DNA from: Armillaria gallica
Lineage: Eukaryota > Basidiomycota > Agaricomycetes > Agaricales > Physalacriaceae
DNA: 64,000 bases
Assembly: GCA_037576215.1 (NCBI GenBank)
Contig: JBANDB010000009.1
Coordinates: 3,224,001-3,288,000, forward strand
Direction: 5' to 3'
Both the position numbers and the translations under genes were made by a program. The notes under the pieces are model-generated. The model was not told the origin of the DNA. It made no database searches and was given only the letters and a program-made list of their open reading frames with translations. This document shows positions 22,671-34,197 of the stretch, piece after piece (the stretch's first letter is position 1; each line of letters starts with the position of its first letter).

Positions 22671-23291
22671 GTGCGAACAACTTTTCAGTTGTAGCTCGGT
22701 CAATACATCAGATATTGGCTTGAAATAAGATACAGTTCAACATCGTCTGAAGCCCTTGAGGTGCTCGTACAGTCAGAATTTAAATTTACTTATTTCGAAA
22801 ATTCTTGCTCTCTGTGTGGACTCATATCGACTTTTCAGCTGTATCCTGCCAACAACGGATGTTACAAGGATGGTCCAAGGGAGACATCTAGTTTATGCAT
22901 CTAAATTGAGATGCTCGGCCACTTTTTTGGTGTCAGAAAAATCATGGCGATGTCGAATTGAGAGCTGCGTGTTTTTGACCTGAGCCCTGACATCCTAAAA
23001 GAGGAATACGACACCACCACAGCTCCAGTTCCATTACATGCACCTCAGAAGTGATACGAAGAATATGTCTCAGATTACCGTATGCACACAACTAGTCAGC
23101 TTCTCTTGCAGTGACAAAAAGTTCAGTTATTCAGGCCGAAAATTTGAAGAACTCAAAACTTGCTCATGAGACTTTGAAATTGCACCTTGCATCTCGGAAA
23201 TGATGAGACGATTGTATACATACAAAATTTGATGCAATTTGATAGGGAAACAGAGAAGATATGACTGGAAAGTGATATTTCGACGCGACGG
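22671..23291. other. Spacer between inverted-repeat arms
   Basis: AT-rich, with short open frames only. No recognised coding, and no transposase. It would be the loop of a MITE-like element if the arms are terminal repeats. Confidence 0.4.
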
Positions 23292-23356
23292 ACAAAAAAA
23301 AGCGATCAAACCCAAAAAGGCAGCTGCGCCAACTATTCCGATGCAAACAGCAATAA
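23292..23356 (-). repeat. Inverted-repeat arm 2
   Basis: Reverse complement of 22610-22670 (shared core GGCAGCTGCGCCAACTATTC). Read on the minus strand it encodes a hydrophobic stretch, IGIVGAAAFLGLIAFF, within an otherwise unremarkable open frame (23127-23360). Confidence 0.8.
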
Positions 23357-25360
23357 GCAACAGCCGATATTCATGTGCCGCTCAACAGCGCTGCCGCTAT
23401 TAACTGGTGCGGGCAAAGAATGGTCATTAGCATGTGTTTAACTACTACATCTCGCTGTCTACCCCATAACCTCCGCGTACCTCCGTGTCTCCATTCATGA
23501 ACAACACCTGCCACAGCACAAACACGTCAGATGTGCACACCGCCAAGATCAAAGAAAACGTCCCATACCTTTCCAAGACCCGCACCCTTTCCCGTTACTC
23601 CTTCACTGTGCCTGGCCTCGGTCCATATGCTTCTCGGTGCTGTGAGCACTGTAGATGGTATTGTTTTGGAGACTATGATTCGTCGTCGTCGAGATGGTGG
23701 TCGTTTGCTGTGAGGTTGTCGATAGGCTTGCAAGCGGCCATTTCTTGACGTTGAGCTACCCTGCGAGCGAGGTCCATGAGTGGAACTCAAAACGGGATCG
23801 TTCAAACACACCTCTACTCGACCTCGATCGATCGTCCCTCGCCTCCTCTCAACGCTGCAATCCTTCGTCTACCCTTTGCCGGAGTTAGTCGTCAGCCCTT
23901 GCGTTCGATATTCGAGTGAATGAGCCGGCTCTGAGAAAAAGTGCATCTAGTGCAGAGGGTCAACAAAGGGGACGGCGGCAAGGAAAGTATCATCCTCGAG
24001 GCAGTTCGTTCTCTCCTGCTATTTCCGCACGCGCCTATCATCCTACACAAAGTCCTGATAAACAAAGAGTAAGCACCATGAACGCGCGGACCCAGAAAAT
24101 GGACGCCCACCTTTGAACAAAACAAACCTTGGCTCTTCCTAAACGGTATCTAGCAATTGAGAACGTCAGTACAGTCCAATTATAAGAAAAACGTAAGGGT
24201 CCCACTCACCCTCGTCGACGTGGTGGCCAAAGAGAAAGAACTGTCACAAAATCAGCGGACGTTTGAGCACGAGGCGTAATAGTGACGCTCACTTCGAGAA
24301 CGTCAAACAAATCACATTTTGAGGATCAGTTTGGTGCGGACTTGAAGGGCGCACGACGATGTTCAAGGTGCCGCGGAGGTCGGGAATCCAAGGTCAGTGC
24401 GGAACAGGTGGACATCCCTTCTCAAGGGGTTAGCATAACAACAAGGAAAAAGAGAAAACGTACTATAGTCAAGGTAGGACTCTTTTAAATGGTCTCAATG
24501 CTTCCACTAATAGAATGTCAGTATTAAATTCCCAGGCCAATGATATTACACGCACCGAGATCAGACCTCTTTCTGGCACCATTCCAACGGGAGACCTCCG
24601 CCGTTGAACACGACGAAGCCAATTTAATTGACTATCTTCCGAGGTATAATAAATTTGGGACGGGGATCGGTAAGGGGTGCAGTGCATGGCTTTCAATGAG
24701 CGGCTCGGGAACGTTCATTTTGAAGCGAGACGGCCCTAATAGGAACGCCAAGCTTGCGGTGAGCACAAAAAAAGCATCTGAAAAAAATTAACGCGTACCT
24801 GCACAACCAAAACAACGTCTGCTCCTTCAAGCCGAGTAATGACCCGTGTCTAAATGATGATTGGTAAATACAGCAGAAGCGGAGGAAATAGCACAGGCCC
24901 CGCTTACCGTCGTCGTCGACATCGTGAAGGAAGGGACTCCTCCAATTACATCTACGTCCAACGGATGGGGACGAGACTACTCTTGAAGCTGGAATCCCCG
25001 AGGCTATGTCGTATTGATGTGGAATGGAACATTCTTCAATATTGGAAAATGGCAATAAACATTGTAGCAGATACAGTCTATTCCGTCAAGAACGTCAAGA
25101 AGCGCCGCAACGCATTGATTTCACAGGATGCCTAGGGCATGCCGAGGTTACGAGGGTGGTGGATACGAGGGCGATGGATACGAGGGCGATATTGGGAGTG
25201 CGAGGGTATATGGAACACAACGCCGATTGTCAAAGAGCAGTAATCCAGCGGATGCCCGAGTAACATGTTCACCCTTCAGTGTATGTCGTCGCGCTCGCCC
25301 AGCTATGCGAGGGGGTTCCTCCAGAAGAAGTCCATCGCAAAAATAGGGAGCTCTAACGCC
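23357..25360. other. Unassigned; possible decayed minus-strand exons
   Basis: Several short open frames bounded by plausible splice sites exist on the minus strand (for example 24693-25055 and 23892-24125), suggesting a degraded intron-rich gene. None joins into a recognisable protein. GAGGGCGATGGATACGAGGG-type short repeats occur at about 25147-25200. I do not support a specific gene. Confidence 0.3.
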
Positions 25361-25367
25361 GACATCA

Positions 25368-25640
25368 TCACCAAATTACTCCGGTGTTGGCGTGATTCAC
25401 TAGGCAAGAGAAATGGAGGTAAAGATATTGGTGCTGTCCTTGACATCCTTGACATCCTTGACAGGCCGAATGCTTTCTCGTCGTCCACGAGAACACCACA
25501 CCCTCCAGACTTGGTGGTCGTATATTGGCCTCTGGCGGATGAGGCATCTTTATTACATCTAAATCTTTACGCAGTTCCGTTGCCAGATCCTTCAGATAGA
25601 CATCCAGCAGCCTCATGGCCTTGTCCAGCTTGCAGCCGCG
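25368..25640 (-). pseudogene. N-terminal fragment of uncharacterised family X
   Basis: Encodes MRLLDVYLKDLATELRKDLD...PPEANIRPPSLEGVVFSWTTRK. This is about 90% similar by eye, at DNA and protein level, to the first exon of the family copy at 41.5-42.8 kb. It is followed by tandem TTGACATCC/CAAGGATGT repeats (25436-25462) rather than the rest of the gene. The C-terminal piece at 27.4 kb lies on the wrong side to belong to the same transcript, so this is an isolated duplicate. Function unknown. Confidence 0.6.
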
Positions 25641-26068
25641 CGGCCATTTTTCGGGCCAGACTTCCCGGCTCTTACAAGTCCAAGCTATCAGATCGAATAG
25701 CGCGGCGACGTCTTGGTGTTGAGCGAGATTCGTAGAATCGAGCGTCGTCGAATCCTTGGTCTTGAGGCGCAGAACTGCGACTAGCGAGATCCTGCTGGAT
25801 ACGAGTTAAGCAAAATTGATTATCCAATACAACAGATGTCGACTACTCTGCGTAATTTCTGTTCAGCGGAAGGAGGTAAAGGTTATTCAAAGAAAAGTAA
25901 GTCCTTCGTTATGCTTCATAAAAGGGTGAAAAATATTCAGTCGTAGTATTCTTACAGGCAGTGTAGCATAGAGTAGAAAAAAGAAATAGAACATGGACAC
26001 CGCATATGATATCTGTCAGAAAATAAGGGTGAGATGAGGTCCTGACTAGTAAAGGGGAGAACTTGCCT

Positions 26069-26844
26069 TCATCCTCTACTCTTCCGCTTTTTAGCAGGCG
26101 CAGCATGGTGAATGTCGCGCATGTGGCGTTTGAGATGATCTGTTCTGGCGAATACCGAATCACACTGAAGACAAGGGGTTGTCAAAAGATTGTAGTGTTT
26201 CTGAGACTGCAGATGCCGGACGACATTTTTCCAGAGCATCAGCTCCGTACACCCGGGGATAGGGCAAACCTTCTTGGCCACAACTTTGCCCTTAACTATT
26301 ACTTCCCGGGTAGATATGTCCTCATAGTGGCCGTGAACATGGGCGGCCATATCACCATAAGTGAACTGGGACTCGCACTGTTTCACACAGCAAGTCAGCT
26401 CGCCGACCTTGCCGACCTCGCCCATCGTCAGGTTGGTGGGGCCGGGTTCATACAATGGCCTGCCAATTCCAATAAACGTCGCTGTCGTTGATATGATTGA
26501 GTCGGGAAAATATCACGTACTCTTTCATTTTCTCCGGCCCTGCCTGGCATTGACCGTGATGTTCTTGACCGGGTGGGTTCCTGTAGCTACTGGGTGAGAA
26601 GGTACAGGCAGGGAAGAAGCTACGACGTACGTATAGTTCGACCAGTCGCCTGGCGCATTGAACTGACTAAGAAGAGGGTGAGGCGATAGTACAATCAGAA
26701 AGGTATTGCATACCTGAACTTGCTCCTGTTGTCCTTGGGATACGGCGATACGCATACAGTACTACGGGGATTCCTGGCAAGACCATTGTCATCTTGACAA
26801 GAGGACTGCTGGGGCGAATCCACGGGTAGGAGGCGAGAGGCCAT
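26069..26844 (-). CDS. C2H2 zinc-finger protein
   Basis: The likely start is MASRLLPVDSPQQSS at 26844, with short exons joined by 40-55 bp introns and a main exon ending at 26069. It carries three zinc-finger-like units: CCVKQC...H-x3-H, C-x4-C...H-x5-H (VCPIPGCTELMLWKNVVRH) and a classic C-x2-C-x12-H-x4-H (PCLQCDSVFARTDHLKRH). A basic tail PAKKRKSRG looks like a nuclear localisation signal. This fits a nuclear DNA-binding regulator, targets unknown. The 5' exon structure (26844-26470) is my inference; the zinc-finger exon (about 26485-26069) is firm. Confidence 0.65.
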
Positions 26845-27267
26845 TCTTAGTACGGGGGGAAGAGTTGGCGGCAACATGGGGCTTGGTCCGTTTTATACAG
26901 GATAGAGGAGCAGAGGAGCAGAGAACCCGCGAAGACTGCAAAGGACAGGGCCAGTCCAGAGAGGAGACAGAGTGCGTAATGAGCGGGAAACATTGATATA
27001 ACCTCGTCGACCACGATGCTTTGTTTGATTTCTTCAAACCGAGTATCCTAGATCACAGCATTGTGCATATTCTCTACCGCCAAACGCGCGCGTGCCAAGC
27101 GTGAGGGAATAATTATGATCCTCCTTAGATCTACGTCAGGAAATCGCGACGTCAAAGGATATTCGTGGCTAAAACGGCATATCCTGGGCATTCCTCCCTA
27201 GGTTCGTATGAACAGCGTCCCACATGGTCCTTCGGGGTGGGATAGCGACGCCGGAGAGTAGATCATA

Positions 27268-27364
27268 AATTTCAACAACATAGTGGGTTCAACAAGGATC
27301 GAAGTCAAAAAAGCTGGCAGATTTGACGTGAAAGGGTGTTAGTAACTGTATGAAACAGAAGTGA
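27268..27364. repeat. Direct repeat copy 1 (about 97 bp)
   Basis: Contains GTGGGTTCAACAAGGATCGA and AAAAGCTGGCAGATTTGACG. It is repeated at 27658-27756 in the same orientation with scattered substitutions. The two copies bracket a fragment of gene family X. Confidence 0.8.
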
Positions 27365-27366
27365 AT

Positions 27367-27656
27367 GGAGCCCTGCATTCCCTTTCTACATCCCCGAGTA
27401 CGTTCGCTGTGTGACTTCTCTCTGTTCGTTCTCGAAGCAGATCAATCTGTGCTTTCGCGAGCAGTTTCGTAATATCTGCGGTAAATCTCAGGCACCAGGC
27501 AACATAAACGCGAGAGAAAAACAAACTGACCTGCTGTAGCCCATTTCTTTGAGGGCTGTATGGCGCCCATTCTCTCGAGACGCTCCTCGACCATCTCCGC
27601 TTGGGCAATAATGGCGGTCATCTTTCTGCGCGTGTCCCAGTACTCCCTGATCAGAT
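27367..27656 (-). pseudogene. C-terminal fragment of uncharacterised family X
   Basis: Minus-strand exons encode AEMVEERLERMGAIQ-like and LLAKAQIDLLRERTERSHTA followed by NVLGDVERECRAP, nearly identical to the C-terminus of the copy at 41.5-41.8 kb. Homology to that copy begins and ends within a few bases of the two flanking direct repeats. The exon junction with an intervening intron is kept, so it derives from genomic DNA rather than a processed cDNA. Confidence 0.6.
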
Positions 27657-27657
27657 A

Positions 27658-27756
27658 AATTTCAACTACACAGTGGGTTCAACAAGAATCGAAGTCGAAA
27701 AAGCTGGCAGATTTTCCGTGAAAGGGTGCTAATAACCCTCTGAAACAGAAGTCAAT
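27658..27756. repeat. Direct repeat copy 2 (about 98 bp)
   Basis: Second copy of the repeat at 27268-27364; shares AGTGGGTTCAACAAG and AAAAGCTGGCAGATTT. Confidence 0.8.
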
Positions 27757-27983
27757 GAATCGGGGAGAATACTAATCTGGGCAAGGATGTAACCTCGACC
27801 AAATGATATATCAGCAGTGGGGTATGGGGGCGCAGCCTGCGCGATCATCGGGCATGTACCGGCCACAATAAGAGGCGTAGTGCAAGGTAATACCACAACG
27901 AAATCCGAGGTATGCCTATAACCGATCCCATGAGCAAGTAGAGAAAATTATATAGAACCCGTTACACGTGACAGTTTCATCTT

Positions 27984-28118
27984 GCTCCTCGTCTCCTCTG
28001 CTCTTAGGTTAGCGTCGACTTGTACTGCTCCTCGTCTCCTTGTCTCCTCTGCTCCTCGTCTCCTCGTCTCCTCTGCTCCTCGTCTCCTCTGCTCTTAGGT
28101 TAGCGTCGAGTTGTACGA
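27984..28118. repeat. CTCCTCGTCTCCTCTG minisatellite
   Basis: Irregular tandem copies of CTCCTCGTCTCCTCTG and shorter variants. They include two copies of a longer unit ending CTCTTAGGTTAGCGTCGA. Lies about 300 bp upstream of the gene starting at 28413, so it may be in its promoter or 5' leader. Confidence 0.8.
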
Positions 28119-28412
28119 AACCGTGTTCAGAGACTTACATTCTCAGAGCATCACTCTCCTCCTCGCCTCGTCTCATGCTCCCCACATTTTCCCTCGTGTA
28201 ATCTCGCCCTCCGAAAGGCATAGGAGGGTTGAAAACAATGGAGCTCTGACACAGTTAATGCAGTCCGGAGCGAGCGGAGATTTGACATTTGTGTTGGGCA
28301 AAGGAACGTGTCGTCGCGCTGACCCTTCGCATCCTGCAGTATACCTCCTCTCGCACTGTTGTCTTGAACTATAAGTACCTGAAGAGACTGTGCCACTCTC
28401 AACAAAAAGGCT

Positions 28413-29064
28413 ATGCCGCCCATCGACCTTAAAGACTCGTTATCCGGTGCCACTTGGGTATCTTCAGTAGCGGCTTCCGTCTCTGATAATCCAGGCATCT
28501 TTGTCTGCTCGTGTCTGGTTTTTATAGGCACGTTTGCATACAAAATGTCCCCACTGCTTTCTCCTCGTGTCCAGCTCGAACGACTGAATAGTACTCTTGA
28601 CGATATCTTGGCCCTATTAGATGTATCTGGTGACGATATAGATCCTGATCGCTGTCGCTATCGTCGCAGAACATATATCCATCTGAAACAGTACACTTCT
28701 ACCTGTTCACTCGATAGAAGGTCATTCTAACACATCTTTAGGATTCAAATTAACGCCTGCTTATCTGAAATATGTCTACTCCGAACTGAGAAAGACGGCA
28801 TTTCATGGAGGGAGTATTTTCACTCCATGAAGAAAGTGTACTTCGATGTACGCGCGTTTTTCAAGGAGATCGAAGCCATCCGAATCGATGTAAAGGTAGT
28901 TACCGTTGTAATTCACTCATCTTTGGCCACTGATTTCTTCTTCATGGTAGATAGTCGACATGAAAACTAAACAACATCATTTTTTGGGTGAGAAGGATGC
29001 TTACGTGTCTAGTAATCAGGAGCAGTGTCTGGCTGAAAGCGTGCGATCAAGTGCCGACTTATAA
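28413..29064 (+). CDS. Small membrane-anchored protein, three exons
   Basis: Exons 28413-28690, 28742-28895 and 28951-29064 give a 181-residue protein with consistent phase at both GT-AG junctions. One hydrophobic segment near residues 30-43 (IFVCSCLVFIGTFA) is likely membrane-spanning. It is followed by a polar helical region (LERLNSTLDDILALLD), a basic RYRRRTYIHLK segment, and a WREYFHSMKKVYFDVRAF block. There is no cleavable signal peptide. I have the impression of a short agaricomycete-specific family but cannot assign a function. The upstream CT-rich minisatellite is typical of pyrimidine-rich fungal promoters. Confidence 0.6.
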
Positions 29065-29787
29065 TCGAGACCTTTCATAGAATTGTAGCCCTACCACCTT
29101 ACTGTCCCTGAGCCGGATCTCGGCCACTTAAGCGACTGAATGCAATAGATTAAGGATTTCAACAGTCATTTACCACTGTAATCCTCCCATTCTCTCTCAG
29201 AAGCTAGCCAAAGGCCTAACAATGATAATGATAGCATATGTTAATTTTTTGAGAGCCGATGGCTGGCCCATGAATATTTTAGCTCAGATGGACCATATCT
29301 CGGCATTTCAGGTGCAATCGGCCACCCATGCGAAAAAACATACAGAGCATGACCGATACCAGTATAAGCTTATTTTGTGGCATGGGGTTTGATGTTCTGA
29401 GTCTAAACCATGCTTATTGGCTATCATATATGGTTTCAGAGTGTCAATAGTTGTCGTACAGTGAAGAGAGATGGATCGGGTTGCAATCAGCTTACTAAAA
29501 TGGCATTACATCGCACTTATGGCAGATCTTGCATTCTAACATTGTGTAATCACACACTTTGAGCCTCTGCTTTGGGTATTCACAAGATTACATCTAGAGT
29601 CAATGCTCCAATGTGAAAAATCGGACGGAAGATAGCCAGGAATCAATAACTTCATTGGTGGCCAAGTTCGGGGGTTGGCCGATTAGGGGCTCAGGAACAG
29701 TATATATGATGGTGAGAACTAGACGCTCAAAGATGTGGAGACCTGAAACTTAACCTTCAGAATGTTTCTCATTTGTACATCGTACCT
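29065..29787. other. Intergenic, no gene recognised
   Basis: AT-rich, short frames only. Confidence 0.5.
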
Positions 29788-30113
29788 CAGTCCAACCATA
29801 TGCATGCCCTTCTCCCGATAATTAGACGCATTTAGTTAGCCGATCAGTTCGATCACAAGCGGTGGTCATTCCGTCATTGTGATCTTCCGTTATCCTCTTC
29901 GCCTAGCTTACTGTTCCTGGGTGCTTCTGCTCGACGGTAGCGTGAGTGTGCTTGGCCCAGGTGCGGGACGTTAGGCCTGGGTGTCAGTCCAACCATATGC
30001 ATGCCCTTCTCCCGATAATTCAAGCGCCCCACAAATAGACGCATTTAGTTAGCTGATCAGTTCGATCACAAGCGGTGGCGTCATTCCGTCATTGTGATCT
30101 TTCGTTATCCTTC
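29788..30113. repeat. Tandem duplication, about 197-bp unit
   Basis: Unit 1 (29788-29984) and the first 129 bp of unit 2 (29985-30113) share CAGTCCAACCATATGCATGC and TTAGTTAGC-GATCAGTTCGA. A 91-bp part of unit 1 (29895-29985) recurs at 38430-38520. Confidence 0.85.
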
Positions 30114-30722
30114 CAGTTTATGTCATTCTACCCGAGCTGTCATCTACTTTTCCTCTGTTGTAGGAAATGACAGGACTTCATATCGTCGGATATACTGACT
30201 CGAATCCTTTCTTTTCGGTCGAAGATTCCTGACGGTTCGTTCATGCCGCCTTCTTGCCTCTCAAGCACTCTCCTCTAGCTTGCCGAGTCCATCTTGATTA
30301 CATCACCGTGGAAGCCGTCCTGGGTATAGCCCTCCTCTTCGCAGTGGAAGTCTTGAGGTGGTCTGAGCGATATCGCCCATACATTCCCTGTGATTGGCGT
30401 CTATGCCGCTTCTGTTGAGTAACAGTAGAGGATGAGCCTATTTCTTCTTGGATACTTTCTATTTCTCCCCGGATACTTTCTATTTCTCCCTGGATATTTT
30501 CTATTTCTTCCTGGATACCTGCTCCACTTCGTACTGTCCTCTTTCCCTCCCGGGGTCTACCCCAGATTGAACGCTATGGGGTCCTCCCCCTAACGAGCTG
30601 CTGTGTCTATCTTCTCACTCCAAGTTTACCTTTGATTATGTTGGTTTAGTACTGGTCCCTGCAACACTTTAAATCCGTGAGACGTTTTCGGTTGGCAGCT
30701 GAGGATATCGCAGCGGCATGGA

Positions 30723-30723
<1 letters not shown>
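30114..30723. other. Intergenic, short internal repeats
   Basis: Contains three near-identical GGATACTTTCTATTTCTCCC-type units (about 30450-30510). No gene recognised. Confidence 0.5.

Positions 30724-30759
<36 letters not shown>
30724..30759. repeat. (AGT)12 microsatellite
   Basis: Perfect 36-bp run of AGT. Confidence 0.95.
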
Positions 30760-30837
30760 CGCACTGGCAAGCGGTCCCTAAAAAGGAAACAGCCAATGTT
30801 TTCTGTGCCGTTGCTACCAAGCCGTCAAAACACTTAC

Positions 30838-30905
30838 AGGGTTTCCTGAAAATAATGACAATCAATCGAATTTTTTTTGGGTGGCTCAATATGGCAATTT
30901 CCATC
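30838..30905 (-). repeat. Dispersed repeat, inverted copy
   Basis: Contains CAGGGTTTCCTGAAAATAAT and, further on, AATATGGCAATT. The reverse complement matches 31445-31515 and, in part, 31334-31395. Confidence 0.7.
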
Positions 30906-31333
30906 TCTCATTTTATTTTATGCACGAGTACCGCAAATTATACCTTCCTGACACCAGAATATACTATATATTTTTCTCTTTATCTACCAAAGACTCCGAA
31001 ATTACTATTCAGCCTACCCTCGTGAGCTTATCAGGCTGTTACATGAAGTTCCAAATTGGTGGTGCTTCCTTCACCACCACAGGGACCATTGTGTGACTTG
31101 GAAAGCATCGAGAGACTCTGTATGACTTCAAACATTGATACTATCTCTTTAGCTTCATCTCGTTACCTTCAGGGCCCCATGTTACGTGTTATCTTAGTAA
31201 ATTGGCAAGACCTAGACAGATAAGATTATGAAAATAAAACAATGCGTTGGGCCTGTGGGGGAAATAGTCTGTTCATAAGCCATCAAAGTTATACAGTGCT
31301 GACATGTGGCAGTGGGATCATGTAAAAACACCA

Positions 31334-31395
31334 CGGGGCACCCTCGATCGATTGTCATTGTTATGTGTTTTATGGGGAAACCCTGTAATAGTAGT
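31334..31395 (+). repeat. Dispersed repeat, direct copy 1
   Basis: GGGCACCCTCGATCGATTGT...GGAAACCCTGTAATAGTAG; same family as 30838-30905 and 31445-31515. Confidence 0.7.
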
Positions 31396-31444
31396 ATCTC
31401 ATTCTCTCGTTACCTTCCCTCTTGGCGTAGACAGAAAACCGGGG

Positions 31445-31515
31445 CCTGCGAATTGCCATATTGGGCACCCTCGATTGATTGTCATTATTTTATGGAAACC
31501 CTGTAATAGTAGCAT
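31445..31515 (+). repeat. Dispersed repeat, direct copy 2
   Basis: GAATTGCCATATTGGGCACC then TCGATTGATTGTCATTATTT and GAAACCCTGTAATAGTAG. It lies at the apparent 3' end of the minus-strand LINE, so the family may be LINE 3' tail sequence. Confidence 0.65.
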
Positions 31516-31771
31516 CGCAGACCGTGCAGGACCCCTGCCGCTGTGACTGACATCATAGTGGCGGAAACTATAAAGCGTCTCATGGGTTTGGATCCATATG
31601 AAGGGACTATGGTGTATAGAAAGAAGTATGTGAACATGTATAAAACATTAGAGGTCAACATCTGTACAATGCTCCCACAAAGGGGGGGGAGGTACATAAA
31701 CAGGCACTGTAGCAAATATACCGAGAACGTCATGAACATATTTACCGAAAACGTACTGCAAGCGAGGGGCT

Positions 31772-33790
31772 CTAAGCAGAAACCACAATTGCTCCAAACC
31801 AGTACAAGCAGATGACAGATGTACGAAGATCCTGAAATGCAGGAATGATGACCGTGACATCTGCAAAGAAACGATCTCGGCGGTGTACCAAGTCGACGTG
31901 ACCCGTACAGAAGAGGAGGGCATGAACCTCGTCTTCCACAGATAGTGCGCAGAAGCGGCATAATCGCCACTTCCGTGGCACCAACTTTCGATAGCGCTCC
32001 CTCCATCTTAGCACTTCTATTCCCAGAATATGAGAGGACATTAGAAGACGAGTAATTGCCTTTCGATGGGCAGGAATAGGTAAATCCAAATAGGATTTGA
32101 AAGATAATAGTTTAGGATGCTTATCCATCCACAGCAAGAGAGAGGAGGGTAAGGGAATGTCGGAGTAAAAACCCTGAAGCAAGCGTGCCTTGGGGGAACA
32201 GTCAATAATGGCCGTTAAGCTCGCTTTGGCTGCCAGCTTGATAGCGTCCATGATGTCATCTATATGTTCAGGAGAAACCGTGCTGCGCCAGTTGATATGA
32301 ATGGTAGGTGCGAGACAATGACAGACATGAAGGAGGTCTGTCATCCATGATGGTTTTCCCCTTCGTGCAAGGTCCAAGGCAACATCGAGTGCGAGATGAC
32401 CATAATGACGATCAGGCAAGAGGAGAAGATAACGGCAGAACCGTAAAGCAAGAAGTAAGCGCCGATATGGAAGAGGCGTAATACCTAAGGATCATCTGAT
32501 TGGATGAACGATTCACAATGTCGGTAACAAAGATCGTACCTGTTTCCACATATAAAAATGCAACAGTGGATTTCTCATGGATGCCGAGAACGCGACGCCA
32601 AAAATCCAGAAGAATTGCTTCGAGAGAGGCAGTGGTCCAAGAGCCCACATCCAAGATGACCTCACATCCAGCGATGAGATATGGGTTGATACGTCCAAAG
32701 AATATTTTCATTGCTTGGCGGGGGGGAAAGGAGCCACATTTATTCTCCATCTGAGCACACAAGACATCCTTCACGGTCCGTGCTTTGACAGACTTGACAG
32801 TGATATGCTTGGAAAAAATGTAGCTGTCTCTGCAATCGAAGTGCGTGCCAATAAAATTATATTCATAGACATAAGACAGAACAGAAGCACCGACAAAGAG
32901 AGAAGGCAGGTTCTCGGTGTCCAAGGGAATCGAGGTCCACAGATGAGTTTTGTGAACAGTGATGGTCATGAAATTAGATGCACACCATGCATGGAGGTTA
33001 TCGAGGGCATGCTGCAAGCCCTCGGGGGATGTGGAGAAAAGGGCGACATCATCGGCGTGCTCAATATGGGAGACATGGCGACCCATCCACACAACGTCAT
33101 CTGGATGATCAGGCACCGAGAAGTCTGAGAAGTACATGTTCCAAAGCGAGGGGGATAAAGTGTCACCCGCAAGAACACCCATCGAAGACTGAAAGGTGTG
33201 AGAGCAAGCGGAGCCAGATTTAACAACGTAATCCATTTCTTGGTACATGTGTCGTACCCAATCGAACATAGATCCACCAACTCCCAGTTCCTGCAGTTTA
33301 ATCCATAATGTTGCAAGGTCCGTGGAGGGGAAGGCATTCTCCAGGTCCACGAAAGCAATGTAAAGGATTTTACCATGTGCGTGAGCCCAATCTATGGCTG
33401 TACGCAGAATGAAAGAATTATTATGTGTTCGGTTATGAGCGCGAAATCCATTCTGTGAATCTGGAAGAGCATCGACATCGTCCATCCATTCAGAGAGGCA
33501 GTGGTCAATAAGCAAGGTTAGAAACTTTAAGAGGCATGATTGCAAGCCAACGACGCGATAACTGTCGGATAAGGACAGATCCCGGTCTTTCTTTGGGACA
33601 GCAGCAAGAAGACTTGTGAGCCACACGCGGGGAATCTTGTTCGTTTCTAGGCAGTGATTGAATAAACGTAACAATTCTTCGTCCGGTATGGACAGAATTT
33701 CCCGCTGATTGACCCCGTCAATGCCCACCGCAGCTGCACCGCCCTTGCGCCGAATATGAGCCTTGGCATCCCTAATTTCCTCGAGAGAGT
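31772..33790 (-). pseudogene. LINE ORF2: reverse transcriptase and Cys/His tail
   Basis: The RT frame 33728-32412 is open for 438 codons, and in-phase coding extends upstream to about 33790. Motifs: KAHIRRKGGAAAVGIDGV, RVVGLQSCLLKFLTLLID, GFRAHNRTHNN, FVDLENAFPSTD (palm Asp present), GVLAGDTLSPSLWNMYFSD and HIEHADDVALFS (the ADD box is intact with His for Tyr). A one-base shift near 32415 leads into the C-terminal domain (32419-31772), with LCRFC...EDEVHALLFC matching the usual C-x2-C...H-x4-C tail of LINE ORF2 proteins. Of the ORF2 blocks this is the best preserved. Confidence 0.85.
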
Positions 33791-34197
33791 GGCCATGAAA
33801 AGGATTTCAGACGAGTAGAGTCTGTGGTACGGAGAGGAATGCTAGAGGACAGCTTGGCATTAAAATTCCTGTGAGGGACATCAAAATGCGCAGGAAGTGT
33901 CTCCGGAGGATTCATTCTTGCCCGGAAAGTGTTCTCAAACTGAGACAGGGAAACGGGAGTAGCTCGAGACCGAGAGTCAGCCCACTTGCGAACCAAGGAC
34001 CAAAGTTGGTGGTTGGAAACAACTGACACGAGCTGACAAAGATTTTTCCACATCAATGACCGCACTTTAGAGCGGCCACGATGAGACTCGGAATCTACAT
34101 CAACATCCTCTGGTAGAGGAGGAGGAGAAGCAGGATGATCCAGGACAGGGAGATCGGGAGACACGAGGATGTTACCCTGCAAATAACTTAATGACAC
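33791..34197 (-). pseudogene. LINE ORF2 linker before RT
   Basis: Encodes MWKNLCQLVSVVSNHQLWSL...FENTFRARMNPP, the helical segment that usually precedes RT in these elements. It joins the RT frame through a one-base frameshift near 33795. Confidence 0.6.

Noticed and set aside
32577..33128. 183-codon plus-strand frame
   Set aside because: Antisense shadow of the second LINE's RT.
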